Source of the DNA: DAOTEJ01 sp035454085
GTDB taxonomy: Bacteria; Pseudomonadota; Gammaproteobacteria; Burkholderiales; Burkholderiaceae_F
Length of the DNA stretch: 22,797 nucleotides
Direction of reading: 5' to 3'
Assembly: GCA_035454085.1 (NCBI GenBank)
Contig: DAOTEJ010000037.1
Location: 1-22,797, forward strand
The translations under genes were made by a program, and so were the position numbers. Below are positions 14,996 through 22,742 of the stretch, in pieces. Every line of letters starts with the position of its first letter. Position 1 is the stretch's first letter. Below the pieces are notes generated by a model. It made no database searches. It was given only the letters and a program-made list of their open reading frames with translations, and had not been told where the DNA came from.

Positions 14996-15646
14996 ATGCC
15001 GAACAAAGTCCTGCCTGCCCTGTCCGGCGCCGACGCCGGCACGGTCTTCCTGGTGACCGCGCCCTCGGGCGCGGGCAAGTCCACCCTGGTCAACGCACTG
15101 CTCGATCGCGACCCGGGCATCTCGCTGTCGATCTCGCACACCACGCGCGAGCCGCGCCCCGGCGAGAACCACGGGCGCGAGTACCACTTCGTGAGCGTCG
15201 AGGAGTTCCTGGAGCGGCGCGCGCGCGGCGAGTTCCTCGAGAGCGCCGAGGTCCATGGCAACTACTACGGCACCTCGCGCCTGTGGATCGAGCAGCAGGT
15301 GCGCAGCGGACGCGACGTGCTGCTCGAGATCGACTGGCAGGGCGCGCGCCAGGTACGCGCGCAGTTTCCGACCGCCGTGGGCATCTTCATCCTGCCCCCC
15401 TCGATCGATGCGCTCGAGGCGCGCTTGCACAAGCGCGGTCAGGACACGCCGCAGGTGATCACCCGCCGCCTGCTGTCCGCCGGCAGCGAGATCGCACACG
15501 CCCCCGAATTCGAGTTCGTTATAATCAATGAGAACTTCGATGTCGCTCTCACGCAGTTGCAGGCCATCGTCACCGCCGTGCGACTGCGTTTCGCTTCCCA
15601 GGCCGCCCGCCAGCACGAGCTCTTCGCCCAGCTCGGCATACCCTGA
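14996..15646 (+). CDS. gmk: Guanylate kinase
   Basis: A 216-residue guanylate kinase that converts GMP and ATP to GDP and ADP in the cytosol. Walker A is APSGAGKST (about 22–30). The GMP-binding region has SHTTREPRPGE, the YHF segment and the tyrosines at 90–91 with GTSR. LLEIDWQGARQV is the second conserved block, and the lid region contains R-rich TRRLLSAGSEI. I start it at the ATG 2 nt after the yicC stop; the longer open frame upstream is a shadow of yicC. Its GDP/GTP output feeds the (p)ppGpp enzyme encoded two genes on. An AT-rich patch in codons 175–178 looks like an embedded promoter for rpoZ. Confidence 0.97.
   Translation: MPNKVLPALSGADAGTVFLVTAPSGAGKSTLVNALLDRDPGISLSISHTTREPRPGENHGREYHFVSVEEFLERRARGEFLESAEVHGNYYGTSRLWIEQQVRSGRDVLLEIDWQGARQVRAQFPTAVGIFILPPSIDALEARLHKRGQDTPQVITRRLLSAGSEIAHAPEFEFVIINENFDVALTQLQAIVTAVRLRFASQAARQHELFAQLGIP
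15520..15525 (+). promoter_or_regulatory. Candidate internal promoter (-10) for rpoZ–spoT
   Basis: A perfect TATAAT inside gmk, spanning codons 175–177 (GTT ATA ATC, followed by AAT). These are disfavoured codons in such a GC-rich genome, where GTC/GTG, ATC and AAC would be expected. A start near 15532 would leave a leader of about 143 nt before rpoZ. No convincing -35 hexamer is present at 16–19 bp, which lowers confidence. Confidence 0.5.
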
Positions 15647-15674
15647 GGCGCGCCTTTCCCCGCGCAGAGGAACC

Positions 15675-15877
15675 ATGGCCCGCATCACTGTCGAAGACTG
15701 CCTCAAGCAGATCCCCAACCGCTTCCAGCTCGCCCTTGTGGCGGCCTACCGTGCCCGCCAGCTCGCCCAGGGCCACACGCCCAAGATCGAGTCCAAGGAC
15801 AGGGCCCCCGTGACCGCGCTGCGCGAAATAGCGGCAGGCAAGGTGGGCCTCGAGATGCTGCGCAAGGTTCCGACCTG
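15675..15877 (+). CDS. rpoZ: RNA polymerase omega subunit
   Basis: A 67-residue omega subunit (stop codon ends at 15878), the small RNA polymerase component that helps assemble beta-prime and forms part of a (p)ppGpp binding site in proteobacteria. The N-terminal MARITVEDCLKQI and NRFQLALVAAYRARQL blocks are near-canonical, and the length and the C-terminal LEMLRKVPT end match Burkholderiales omega proteins. AGAGG lies 5 nt before the ATG. It is 28 bp after gmk and 52 bp before spoT, the conserved gmk–rpoZ–spoT order. Confidence 0.96.
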
Positions 15878-15930
15878 AGCGTCTTTTCCTGGGGCGCTGC
15901 GGCCAGCCGCGCTAGCATCGGGCTCGACCC

Positions 15931-18207
15931 ATGCGGCCCCAGGACCCCCCTCCCCCCTCCACGCCCGGCTTCGCGCGACGCGCCGCCGAGGCGCTGAAAA
16001 AGGCCGTCTGGCGATCGGCCCAGGCTGAACCTGCGCCCACGGGCGTGGCGACCGCCGGTGACCTCACCGCCCGCGTGCGCGACTACCTCCCCGCGGCCGA
16101 CGTGGCCCGCATCAAGGAGGCCTACCGCTACTCCGACGCTGCCCACCTCGGCCAGTTCCGCCGCTCGGGCGAGCCCTACATCACCCACCCGATCGCGGTG
16201 GCCGAGATCCTCACCGAGTGGAAGCTCGACGCCGCGGCCATCCAGGCCGCGCTGCTGCACGACGTGCTCGAAGACACGGGCGCGGCCAAGCAGGAGCTGA
16301 TCGAGCGCTTCGGCTCCACCGTGGCCGAACTGGTCGACGGGGTCTCCAAGCTCGACAAGCTGCAGTTCTCCTCGACCGAGGAAGCGCAGGCCGAGAACTT
16401 CCGCAAGATGCTGCTGGCCATGGCGCGCGACGTGCGCGTCATCCTGATCAAGCTCGCGGACCGGCTGCACAACATGCGCACCCTCGACGCGGTGCAGCCC
16501 GAGAAGCGCCGGCGCATCGCACGCGAGACGCTCGAGATCTACAGCCCCATCGCCCATCGCCTGGGACTCAACAACCTGTTCCGCGAGCTGCAGGACCTGG
16601 CCTTCGCCAACCTGCACCCGATGCGCTTCGCGGTGCTGTCCCGCGCGGTGCTGGCGGCGCGCGGCAACCGCCGCGAGGCGCTCGGCAAGATCTTCGACGC
16701 AGTGAAGAAGACGCTGCCCGCCACCGGCATCAAGGCCGATGTGCAGGGGCGCGAGAAGACCCTGTGGGGCATCTACCGCAAGATGGTCGACAAGCGCCTG
16801 TCGTTCTCAGAGGTGCTCGACGTCTATGGCTTCCGCGTGATCGTCGAGTCGCGCGCCGACTGCTACCTCGCGCTCGGCGCCTTGCACGCCCTGTATCGGC
16901 CGGTGCCGGGCAAGTTCAAGGACTACATCGCCATCCCCAAGCTCAACGGCTACCAGAGCCTGCACACCACGCTGATCGGCCCGTACGGCACGCCGGTCGA
17001 GTTCCAGATCCGCACCCGCGAGATGCACCGCGTGGCCGAGAGCGGCGTGGCGGCGCACTGGATGTACAAGGACGACGCCTCGCTGTCGGAGCTGCAGTCG
17101 CGCACCCACCAATGGCTGCAGTCGCTGCTCGAGATCCAGCGCCAGTCGGGCGACTCGAGCGAGTTTCTCGAGAACATCAAGGTCGACCTCTTCCCCGACA
17201 AGGTCTACGTGTTCACCCCCAAGGGCCGCATCGTGTCGATGCCGCGCGGCGCCACGACCGTGGACTTCGCCTACTCGATCCACACCGACGTGGGCAACAA
17301 GTGCGTGGCGGCGCGGATCAACGGCGAGGTCCAGCCGCTGCGCACCGAGCTGCGCAACGGCGACATGGTCGAGATCATCGCCGGCCCGGTCGCCCGCCCC
17401 AACCCCGGCTGGCTCAGCTTCGTGCGCACCGGCAAGGCGCGTGCCGAGATCCGCCACTACCTGCGCACGATGCAGTTCGACGAGTCGGTCGAGCTCGGCC
17501 GGCGCCTGCTCGACGCCGCCTTGCACCAGCTCGACGGCGCGCTGGTCCAGGTGGAGGACAGCGCATGGGAACGCGTGCTGCGCCAGGCCGACGCGCAGCG
17601 GCGCGACGACATCCTGGCCGACATCGGCCTGGGCAAGAAGCTCGCGGCGGTGGTGGCGCGCCAGCTGCTGCCCAAGGCGGCAGCCGCGGCGTCGAGCGAC
17701 CCCGCGAAGCCGGCCGCCCCGATCCTGGTGCGCGGCACCGAGGGCGTCGCGGTGCAGATGGGCAACTGCTGCCACCCCATCCCCGGCGACGCCATCGTCG
17801 GCCACATGCGCAAGGGCCAGGGCCTGTCGGTGCACCAGGCGGACTGCCCGCACGCGCGGCGCGCGCGGCGGGCCGACCCCGAGCGCTGGATCGACCTGCA
17901 CTGGGCGGAGGATCGCGTCGCCAGCTTCGCGGTCCCGATCGACGTGACGGTGGCCAATGACCGGGGCGTGCTGGCCATGGTGGCGGCGGCGATCGCCGAC
18001 GCGGAGTCCAACATCGTCGGCGTGACCATCGACGACGAGGAAAGCGCACTGCCGGTGCTGCACTTCACCATCCAGGTACGCGACCGCGCCCACCTGGCGC
18101 GGGTGATGCGCACGCTGCGGCGCCTGTCGCCCGTGCAGCACATCGTGCGCGGCCGCGGCGGGCACCGCGCGGCGGGCGAGCCTCAGCCCGGCGGCTCGGC
18201 CGAGTAG
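15931..18207 (+). CDS. spoT: Bifunctional (p)ppGpp synthetase/hydrolase (RelA/SpoT family)
   Basis: A 758-residue long RSH protein. The hydrolase HD domain is intact: H86, H110–D111 in LLHDVLEDT, and KLADRLHNMRT (174–184). The synthetase domain (about 265–378) keeps YGFRVIVE, the GKFKDYIAIPKLNGYQSLHTT block and EFQIRTREMH, so both activities are likely. TGS (about 416–482, VFTPKGRIVSMPRGAT), helical, zinc-finger-like (NCCHPIPGD, 612–620, with C639) and ACT (about 668–742) domains follow. It sets the stringent-response alarmone level from GTP/GDP. The Pro-rich N-terminus (first about 45 residues) is extra to the core, and the Shine–Dalgarno is weak, so the start could be later. Its 3' end overlaps convergent greB by 25 nt. 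Confidence 0.96.
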   Translation: MRPQDPPPPSTPGFARRAAEALKKAVWRSAQAEPAPTGVATAGDLTARVRDYLPAADVARIKEAYRYSDAAHLGQFRRSGEPYITHPIAVAEILTEWKLDAAAIQAALLHDVLEDTGAAKQELIERFGSTVAELVDGVSKLDKLQFSSTEEAQAENFRKMLLAMARDVRVILIKLADRLHNMRTLDAVQPEKRRRIARETLEIYSPIAHRLGLNNLFRELQDLAFANLHPMRFAVLSRAVLAARGNRREALGKIFDAVKKTLPATGIKADVQGREKTLWGIYRKMVDKRLSFSEVLDVYGFRVIVESRADCYLALGALHALYRPVPGKFKDYIAIPKLNGYQSLHTTLIGPYGTPVEFQIRTREMHRVAESGVAAHWMYKDDASLSELQSRTHQWLQSLLEIQRQSGDSSEFLENIKVDLFPDKVYVFTPKGRIVSMPRGATTVDFAYSIHTDVGNKCVAARINGEVQPLRTELRNGDMVEIIAGPVARPNPGWLSFVRTGKARAEIRHYLRTMQFDESVELGRRLLDAALHQLDGALVQVEDSAWERVLRQADAQRRDDILADIGLGKKLAAVVARQLLPKAAAAASSDPAKPAAPILVRGTEGVAVQMGNCCHPIPGDAIVGHMRKGQGLSVHQADCPHARRARRADPERWIDLHWAEDRVASFAVPIDVTVANDRGVLAMVAAAIADAESNIVGVTIDDEESALPVLHFTIQVRDRAHLARVMRTLRRLSPVQHIVRGRGGHRAAGEPQPGGSAE

Positions 18208-18749
18208 CGCACGTCCAGGATCTCGAGCACCTCGACCCCGCCGGGCGTGGGCAACTTCACCACGTCGCCCTCGCGCGCCTTGAGCAGCGCCCGCGCCACG
18301 GGCGAGATCCAGCTGACGTCACCGCGCGCCGCATCGACCTCGTCGATGCCCACGATGCGGATGCGCCGCTGCTCGCCGCGCTGGTTGGCGTAGAGCACCG
18401 TGGCACCGAAGAAGATCTGGTCGGTCGCCTCGCGTGCCGCGGGATCGACCACCTCGGACCGGTCCAGGCGCTTCGTCAGGAAGCGGATGCGACGGTCGAT
18501 CTCGCGCAGGCGCTTCTTGCCGTAGAGGTAGTCGCCATTTTCGGAGCGGTCGCCGTTGGACGCCGCCCACGACACCACCTGAACCACGGCAGGGCGCTCG
18601 GTCTTCACCAGATGCGTGAGTTCGTCCCACAGGCGCTTGTGGCCCGCGGGGGTCATGTAATTCTTGGTGCCGGCCGGCAGGCCGGGAAGCTCGACGCCCT
18701 CGTCCTCGTCGTCGGCGCCATCGTTCTCGCGCACGAAGGCTTTGTTCAT
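18183..18749 (-). CDS. greB: Transcription elongation factor GreB
   Basis: A 188-residue GreB, which enters the RNA polymerase secondary channel and stimulates cleavage of backtracked transcripts. The N-terminus MNKAFVRE is typical of GreB. An acidic insert (residues 9–18, DGADDEDEG-like) precedes the coiled coil, whose tip has the acidic pair in NGDRSENGDYLYGKKRLREID. The C-terminal FKBP-like globular part runs from about 112 to 185 (FFGATVLYA, SWISPVARALL). The length is somewhat above enteric GreB because of the N-terminal insert. It is convergent with spoT and overlaps its end by 25 nt; both proteins regulate the same enzyme. Confidence 0.95.
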   Translation of the reverse strand: MNKAFVRENDGADDEDEGVELPGLPAGTKNYMTPAGHKRLWDELTHLVKTERPAVVQVVSWAASNGDRSENGDYLYGKKRLREIDRRIRFLTKRLDRSEVVDPAAREATDQIFFGATVLYANQRGEQRRIRIVGIDEVDAARGDVSWISPVARALLKAREGDVVKLPTPGGVEVLEILDVRYSAEPPG

Positions 18750-18850
18750 CTTGCTGCCGCGTCTGCCGTCCCTGGAGGCGTGAAGAATAGCGCCCCGCGA
18801 GGCGGCACGGTGCCCTGCACCGCGAGCGTTCAGTCCGGCCCAACCCTCAC

Positions 18851-18879
18851 GCGGGAGCGTGCTCGTCGCCCGCTCCCGC
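18851..18879 (-). terminator. Probable hairpin after the phytase-like esterase gene
   Basis: A perfect 9-bp inverted repeat (GCGGGAGCG at 18851–18859, CGCTCCCGC at 18871–18879) with an 11-nt loop, 7 bp past the stop at 18886. No T-tract follows on the minus strand. It is the only strong structure in the 136-bp gap before greB and could also be upstream structure for greB. Confidence 0.45.
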
Positions 18880-18885
18880 CGGGCT

Positions 18886-20337
18886 TCAGCTCAGAGCACG
18901 GCGGCGGCGCATCCAGCGCGCGCCCAGGAGGCCGGCCACGACCAGCCCGAGAGCGGCCGGTTCACCGACCGGCCGCACGTAGCCGGGCAGGTCGGCCGCA
19001 CTGACCCGGTAGGCCTGCAGCACGCCGGGCAGCAGCGAATACTCGCCGCTCAGGACGGCGCTCAGGGTGGGGTCGGCCGTGAAGAAGCAGCCGGTCGTGG
19101 TGTCGAGCGGACACTGGATCGAACTGGCGTACGGGTCCGCGTCCGTGAAGCGGAAGTAGACGTCGAACTGCTCGCCGCTGCCCGGGTTCTGGGTGACGCT
19201 GTAGTCGTTGTCGGTGCCCGCCAGCATCAGGTAACCACCGTCGAGCAGGCTAGGACCGATCGCCAGCCCTTCCCACTTCTCTGGCGACTTGAAGCCCAGC
19301 TCCTTGAGCGTGTTGGCGTCGAGATCGAGGAACTTGACTCCCTTGGCAACCGGATCGAAGCCTGCGGGCAGCGAGGACCCGGAAGCCGGCAGCGCAAGGC
19401 CGCTGACGTCCTCGGCGCCAGAGATGTCGATCAGGTAGACCGACTTGTCCGCAGTCGCCAGCGTGGCTCCGACTCCCACGCCGCGGTTGTTGCGCTCGAG
19501 CACGAGGAAGGTCGTGTCGTTGATCGCGACCAGCGCCGAGATGCCCTGGCCCTGACCGCTGCGGTCGAGCCGGTACGCGTACTGCGCCACCGCCTCGCCC
19601 GTGGCCGTGTCGAACTTGACGATGCGCGTGAACAGGCCCGCGCCCGTGCCGCCTTCGTCGAGCATGGGGCTTTGCAGCATGGCGTAGGCATAGCGCCCGT
19701 CGGGACTGATGGCCAGCCCCTCGAAGCCCCGGTTGCTGCGCTTGCCCGCAGTATTGCCCGCGTCCCCTGCGTAGTTGGGGACGCCGGTGGCGGCATTGCG
19801 CGGCACGAGGTTCTCGGGGGTCTTGAAGGCGCGCACGAACTGGCCACTGCGGTCGAACTCATAGACCGACGGGCCGTACTCGTCCGAGACCAGGAAGCGT
19901 CCGGTTCGCGGGTTGACGACGAAGCCCTCGGGATCGAAGGAGCGGCCAAGCTTGTCGCTGGGCGAGGGGGCGAGGCCATTGAAGGCCGCCGCGCCGTCGC
20001 GAAACTTCACCGTGTCGACGACCTTGAAGTTCGAGATTGCCCCGGTGGCAGGATCGACGTCCAGCGTGAAGCGCTGCACACGCGTCTCGTAGCTCAGTGT
20101 GCCACCTCCCGGGCCGCGATCCGACAGTCCCCACCACTCGCGGGCCGCGGGGTCGTAGTACAGATCCGAGAAATAGCCCAGCCTGCCGTCGTTCGCGCCA
20201 GTGCCAAAGCGGTCACCGGCGGCGCCCGACAGGGTGATGCCGTTGACGAAGGTGGGGGCGGCCAGCACCGCCTGCGCGGTGACAAGGCAGAGGGCGGCGC
20301 ACAGCTGTGCACCGAGGCGGTGATGGCGAGCGGTCAA
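18886..20337 (-). CDS. Exported esterase-like/phytase-family protein with a PEP-CTERM-like tail
   Basis: A 483-residue protein resembling the 'esterase-like activity of phytase' family, a beta-propeller-like fold. Supporting blocks are FSDLYYDPAAREWWGLSDRG, DPEGFVVNP, GFEGLAISPDGRYAYAM, KWEGLAIGPSL and AGTDNDYSVTQ, in the order expected for repeated blades. A signal peptide ends near residue 26 (VLAA before PTF). The C-terminus has EPAALGL, a hydrophobic helix and RRRR, the layout of a PEP-CTERM sorting signal but with Gly for the first Pro. Start is TTG, backed by AGGAG 6 nt upstream and the signal peptide; no in-frame ATG is close. No operon partner is visible. Substrate is unknown; hydrolytic activity is a family-level guess. 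Exosortase genes are not in the window. Confidence 0.82.
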   Translation of the reverse strand: MTARHHRLGAQLCAALCLVTAQAVLAAPTFVNGITLSGAAGDRFGTGANDGRLGYFSDLYYDPAAREWWGLSDRGPGGGTLSYETRVQRFTLDVDPATGAISNFKVVDTVKFRDGAAAFNGLAPSPSDKLGRSFDPEGFVVNPRTGRFLVSDEYGPSVYEFDRSGQFVRAFKTPENLVPRNAATGVPNYAGDAGNTAGKRSNRGFEGLAISPDGRYAYAMLQSPMLDEGGTGAGLFTRIVKFDTATGEAVAQYAYRLDRSGQGQGISALVAINDTTFLVLERNNRGVGVGATLATADKSVYLIDISGAEDVSGLALPASGSSLPAGFDPVAKGVKFLDLDANTLKELGFKSPEKWEGLAIGPSLLDGGYLMLAGTDNDYSVTQNPGSGEQFDVYFRFTDADPYASSIQCPLDTTTGCFFTADPTLSAVLSGEYSLLPGVLQAYRVSAADLPGYVRPVGEPAALGLVVAGLLGARWMRRRRALS

Positions 20338-20343
20338 GGCAGG

Positions 20344-20348
20344 CTCCT
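20344..20348 (-). promoter_or_regulatory. Ribosome binding site supporting the TTG start
   Basis: AGGAG on the minus strand, 6 nt upstream of the TTG at 20337. Together with the signal peptide right behind it, this supports a TTG start for the phytase-like esterase gene. The rest of the 140-bp gap up to ppk2 (20349–20477) shows nothing I can call. Confidence 0.65.
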
Positions 20349-20477
20349 GGGATGGGATCGTGGCGGGGCGTCACGCGTTTCGGCGACGCCTTGAAGCCTC
20401 GTGCATCAATGTGACCGCCGAGTGTCATGCGGCGCGACGCATCGCCTTTCACTGCCCAGGATTGGCCCTGCGCCTGC

Positions 20478-21404
20478 TCAGTACACCTCGGGCACGATCA
20501 TGGAGTCGGGGACAGGATGCCGCAGGTAGTCGGCATGGCGCACGCGCCGGGGCAGAACCACATCCTCGCGCGGCACCTCCTCATAAGGCACCTGTCCGAG
20601 CAGGTGCTGGATGCAGTTGAGCCGCGCCCGCTTCTTGTCCACGGCCTGCACGATCCACCACGGCGCCTCGGGGATGTGGGTGCGCTCCAGCATCGCCTCC
20701 TTTGCGCGGGTGTAGTCCTCCCAGCGCCGGCGGCTCTGCAGGTCCATGGGGCTGAGCTTCCACTGCTTGAGCGGGTCGTGGATGCGCGCGAGGAAGCGCA
20801 GGTGCTGCTCCTCGTCGGTGATCGAGAACCAGTATTTGACGATCTGTATGCCCGAGCGGACGAGCATGCGCTCGAACTCGGGCACGGAGCGGAAGAACTC
20901 CTCGACCTCATCTTCGGTGCAGAAGCCCATCACGCGCTCGACGCCCGCGCGGTTGTACCAGCTGCGGTCGAACAGCACGATCTCGCCACCGGCCGGCAGG
21001 TGCGGCACGTAACGCTGGAAGTACCACTGGGTGCGCTCACGGTCGTTCGGGGCCGGCAGCGCCACCGTGCGCACCACGCGCGGATTGAGGCGTTGGGCGA
21101 TGCGCTTGATCACTCCGCCCTTGCCAGCGGCGTCGCGCCCCTCGAAGACGAGGATCAGCTTGTGGCGGGTATGGGCCACCCAGTCCTGCAGCTTGACCAG
21201 TTCGCCCTGCAGCCGGAACAGCTCGCGGAAGTAGCGCTGCCTCGCCTGCCTGGCCTCGGGGCTCGTGTCGGTCACGGTCGCGCCGCTTGCATCGACGTCC
21301 CGATCCTCGTGGGCCATCTCAAGTTCTTCGTCGTAACCGTCGAGCAACTCCAGCGCGATGCGCGAACGCAGTTCGTTGAGGTCGGGGGCAGGTGGCTGGC
21401 GCAT
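20478..21404 (-). CDS. ppk2: Polyphosphate kinase 2 (PPK2 family)
   Basis: A 308-residue single-domain PPK2, a P-loop kinase that moves phosphate between polyphosphate and nucleotides (often favouring GDP or ADP to triphosphate). Walker A is GRDAAGKGG (89–97) and Walker B FDRSWYNR (145–152) with the following AGVERVMGF block; the lid region has ERTQWYFQRY. The core is preceded by an N-terminal helical part with an acidic stretch (about 24–38). I chose ATG 21404; the open frame continues to ATG 21479 and GTG 21503, but the added sequence is low-complexity Gly/Ser/Pro and would overlap the divergent glycosyltransferase frame. No clear Shine–Dalgarno decides it. Which nucleotide it prefers cannot be told. 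Confidence 0.92.
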   Translation of the reverse strand: MRQPPAPDLNELRSRIALELLDGYDEELEMAHEDRDVDASGATVTDTSPEARQARQRYFRELFRLQGELVKLQDWVAHTRHKLILVFEGRDAAGKGGVIKRIAQRLNPRVVRTVALPAPNDRERTQWYFQRYVPHLPAGGEIVLFDRSWYNRAGVERVMGFCTEDEVEEFFRSVPEFERMLVRSGIQIVKYWFSITDEEQHLRFLARIHDPLKQWKLSPMDLQSRRRWEDYTRAKEAMLERTHIPEAPWWIVQAVDKKRARLNCIQHLLGQVPYEEVPREDVVLPRRVRHADYLRHPVPDSMIVPEVY

Positions 21405-21552
21405 GGCGGCAACAGGGCTTGGGGGGCCAGAAGATGCACCAGCAGGATGACTCGGCCGTGACAGACCGGCTGCTCCCATGACGCTCCCGGCGCCTGGGGT
21501 CACGCGATCGTCACGCGCAGCGACCAGACTCGAGTCACTTCATCGTCCGCTC

Positions 21553-22284
21553 ATGCTGGTCCTCGTCAACCTCGACTCCGCCAGGACGCGCCGCGAACGC
21601 ATGCTGACCCAGCTCGGCGACTTGCCTCACGAGCGCATCGGCATCGACGGCCGGCATCTCGGCGCGAACCGGCTGGACCGGCTGGCCAGAGGGCTCTTCC
21701 CGCAGCTGAGCTTCGATCACGACAGGCTGTCAGGGGCCGAGGCGGGCTGCTGGCTGTCGCACCTGAGTGCCTGGCGTGGCTTGCTGGATCGGCCGCAACT
21801 GCCGGCCTGCGCGGTGATCGAGGACGATCTCCGGCTGCACCCCCGCTTCGGCGAGCTCACCGCTGCGCTCGTTTCGCGGCCGCAACGCGAGCTCGTCTTC
21901 CTGGGCACCTCGTCGCGCAACCTGTCTGCCCGCGGATCGACCGTGCTCGCCGACGGCTTCGTCCTGGCCAGGCCGGTGGGCGCGATCTTCAACACCTGGG
22001 GTTACGTGATCCGCCGCGACGCCTGCGCGCGCATCGTGGAGCGGCTTGATCGGATCGCTTGGCCGATCGACCACGTGCTCGGTGGCCGCGTCACGCGGCT
22101 CGCCCCCGAGCGGGCGGTCATCGTGCCCGCCCTCGTGGACGAGGATCCGGAGTCAGGTCACAGGTCGCAGATCGAGCCGCACACCTTTCGTCTCGACCGC
22201 GCGCGCTGGATAGAGCACGCGCGCCGACGCCTGCTGCACAGCGTGGTGGGCGACCTGTACGCCCACCTGCACCGCTGGCTCTGA
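21553..22284 (+). CDS. Glycosyltransferase family 25-type protein
   Basis: A 243-residue protein resembling GT25 enzymes, which add sugars (often galactose) to lipooligosaccharide. The pattern in order: VLVNLDSARTRRERM start (sugar-nucleotide binding end), ERIGIDGRHL, SGAEAGCWLSHLSAW (GT25 'G-E-x-G-C-x-x-S-H' block), then AVIEDDLRL with the EDD metal motif at 90–92, NTWGYVIRRDAC and PIDHVLG. Activity would be cytosolic, on the inner membrane face. I chose ATG 21553, where family similarity begins; the frame is open to ATG 21478 but the extra 25 residues look like shadow sequence. No partner LPS genes are adjacent, so the acceptor is unknown. It is divergent from ppk2. Confidence 0.75.
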   Translation: MLVLVNLDSARTRRERMLTQLGDLPHERIGIDGRHLGANRLDRLARGLFPQLSFDHDRLSGAEAGCWLSHLSAWRGLLDRPQLPACAVIEDDLRLHPRFGELTAALVSRPQRELVFLGTSSRNLSARGSTVLADGFVLARPVGAIFNTWGYVIRRDACARIVERLDRIAWPIDHVLGGRVTRLAPERAVIVPALVDEDPESGHRSQIEPHTFRLDRARWIEHARRRLLHSVVGDLYAHLHRWL

Positions 22285-22297
22285 GTCGATCGCGGGC

Positions 22298-22582
22298 TCA
22301 GCCGCCGGTGTTCTGGGGCTTGGACTCGCCCTGCGGAGCCTGAAGGTCCGTGCCCAGGACGGCGTCGAACAGCTTCACGCGCGAGGCGTAGTAGCGGTCG
22401 AGCCGCCAGTCGGCCATCAGTTCCATGGCGAGGTCGAAGGCTTCGCGCTCGAGTCCATAGAGTTCCGACAGCTGGAACTCGCGCTCTTCACCCAGCGCGG
22501 CCGTGAGCCGCCTCAGCACGGCCGCTTCCGGCGACTGGGGGTACTTCAGAAGGTACTTGCGAACTCCCTTGATCGCATGCAT
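22298..22582 (-). CDS. Small conserved-looking protein of unknown function
   Basis: A 94-residue protein I cannot assign with confidence. It starts MHAIKGVRKYLLKYPQSPEA, is highly charged and mostly predicted alpha-helical (the ELYGLEREAFDLAMELMADWRLDRYY segment is a likely amphipathic helix), and ends in a flexible polar tail. It has no signal peptide or membrane segment, so it is probably cytosolic. I recall similar small proteins in Burkholderiales but cannot name the family. The ATG at 22582 has GGAG 8 nt upstream; ATG 22588 has the same site only 2 nt away, and a GTG at 22678 would add 32 residues. It lies 13 bp past the glycosyltransferase stop, convergent with it, and 160 bp from tRNA-His. 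Confidence 0.65.
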   Translation of the reverse strand: MHAIKGVRKYLLKYPQSPEAAVLRRLTAALGEEREFQLSELYGLEREAFDLAMELMADWRLDRYYASRVKLFDAVLGTDLQAPQGESKPQNTGG

Positions 22583-22590
22583 GCGCATTT

Positions 22591-22594
22591 CTCC
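22591..22594 (-). promoter_or_regulatory. Ribosome binding site deciding the small ORF start
   Basis: GGAG on the minus strand, 8 nt before ATG 22582 and only 2 nt before ATG 22588. The spacing prefers the inner ATG. Confidence 0.5.
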
Positions 22595-22742
22595 GTTGTC
22601 GTGCACCCACTCCGCGAGGCGGGATTTCGGGGCAACCGGAAGCGATTCTAGGGGCAGAGGTCGCAGCGAGTGTGACACGCGCCTGCGGGCAATCCCGGTC
22701 GCAGGCCGAGCGGCGGACCGAGGACGCGAGGGTTCGGGGAGT

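Noticed and set aside
15528..15674. N-terminal extension of omega to 116 residues
   Set aside because: It overlaps gmk out of frame, is Ser/Pro/Arg-rich, and the omega family starts at the MARITVED methionine with its own RBS.
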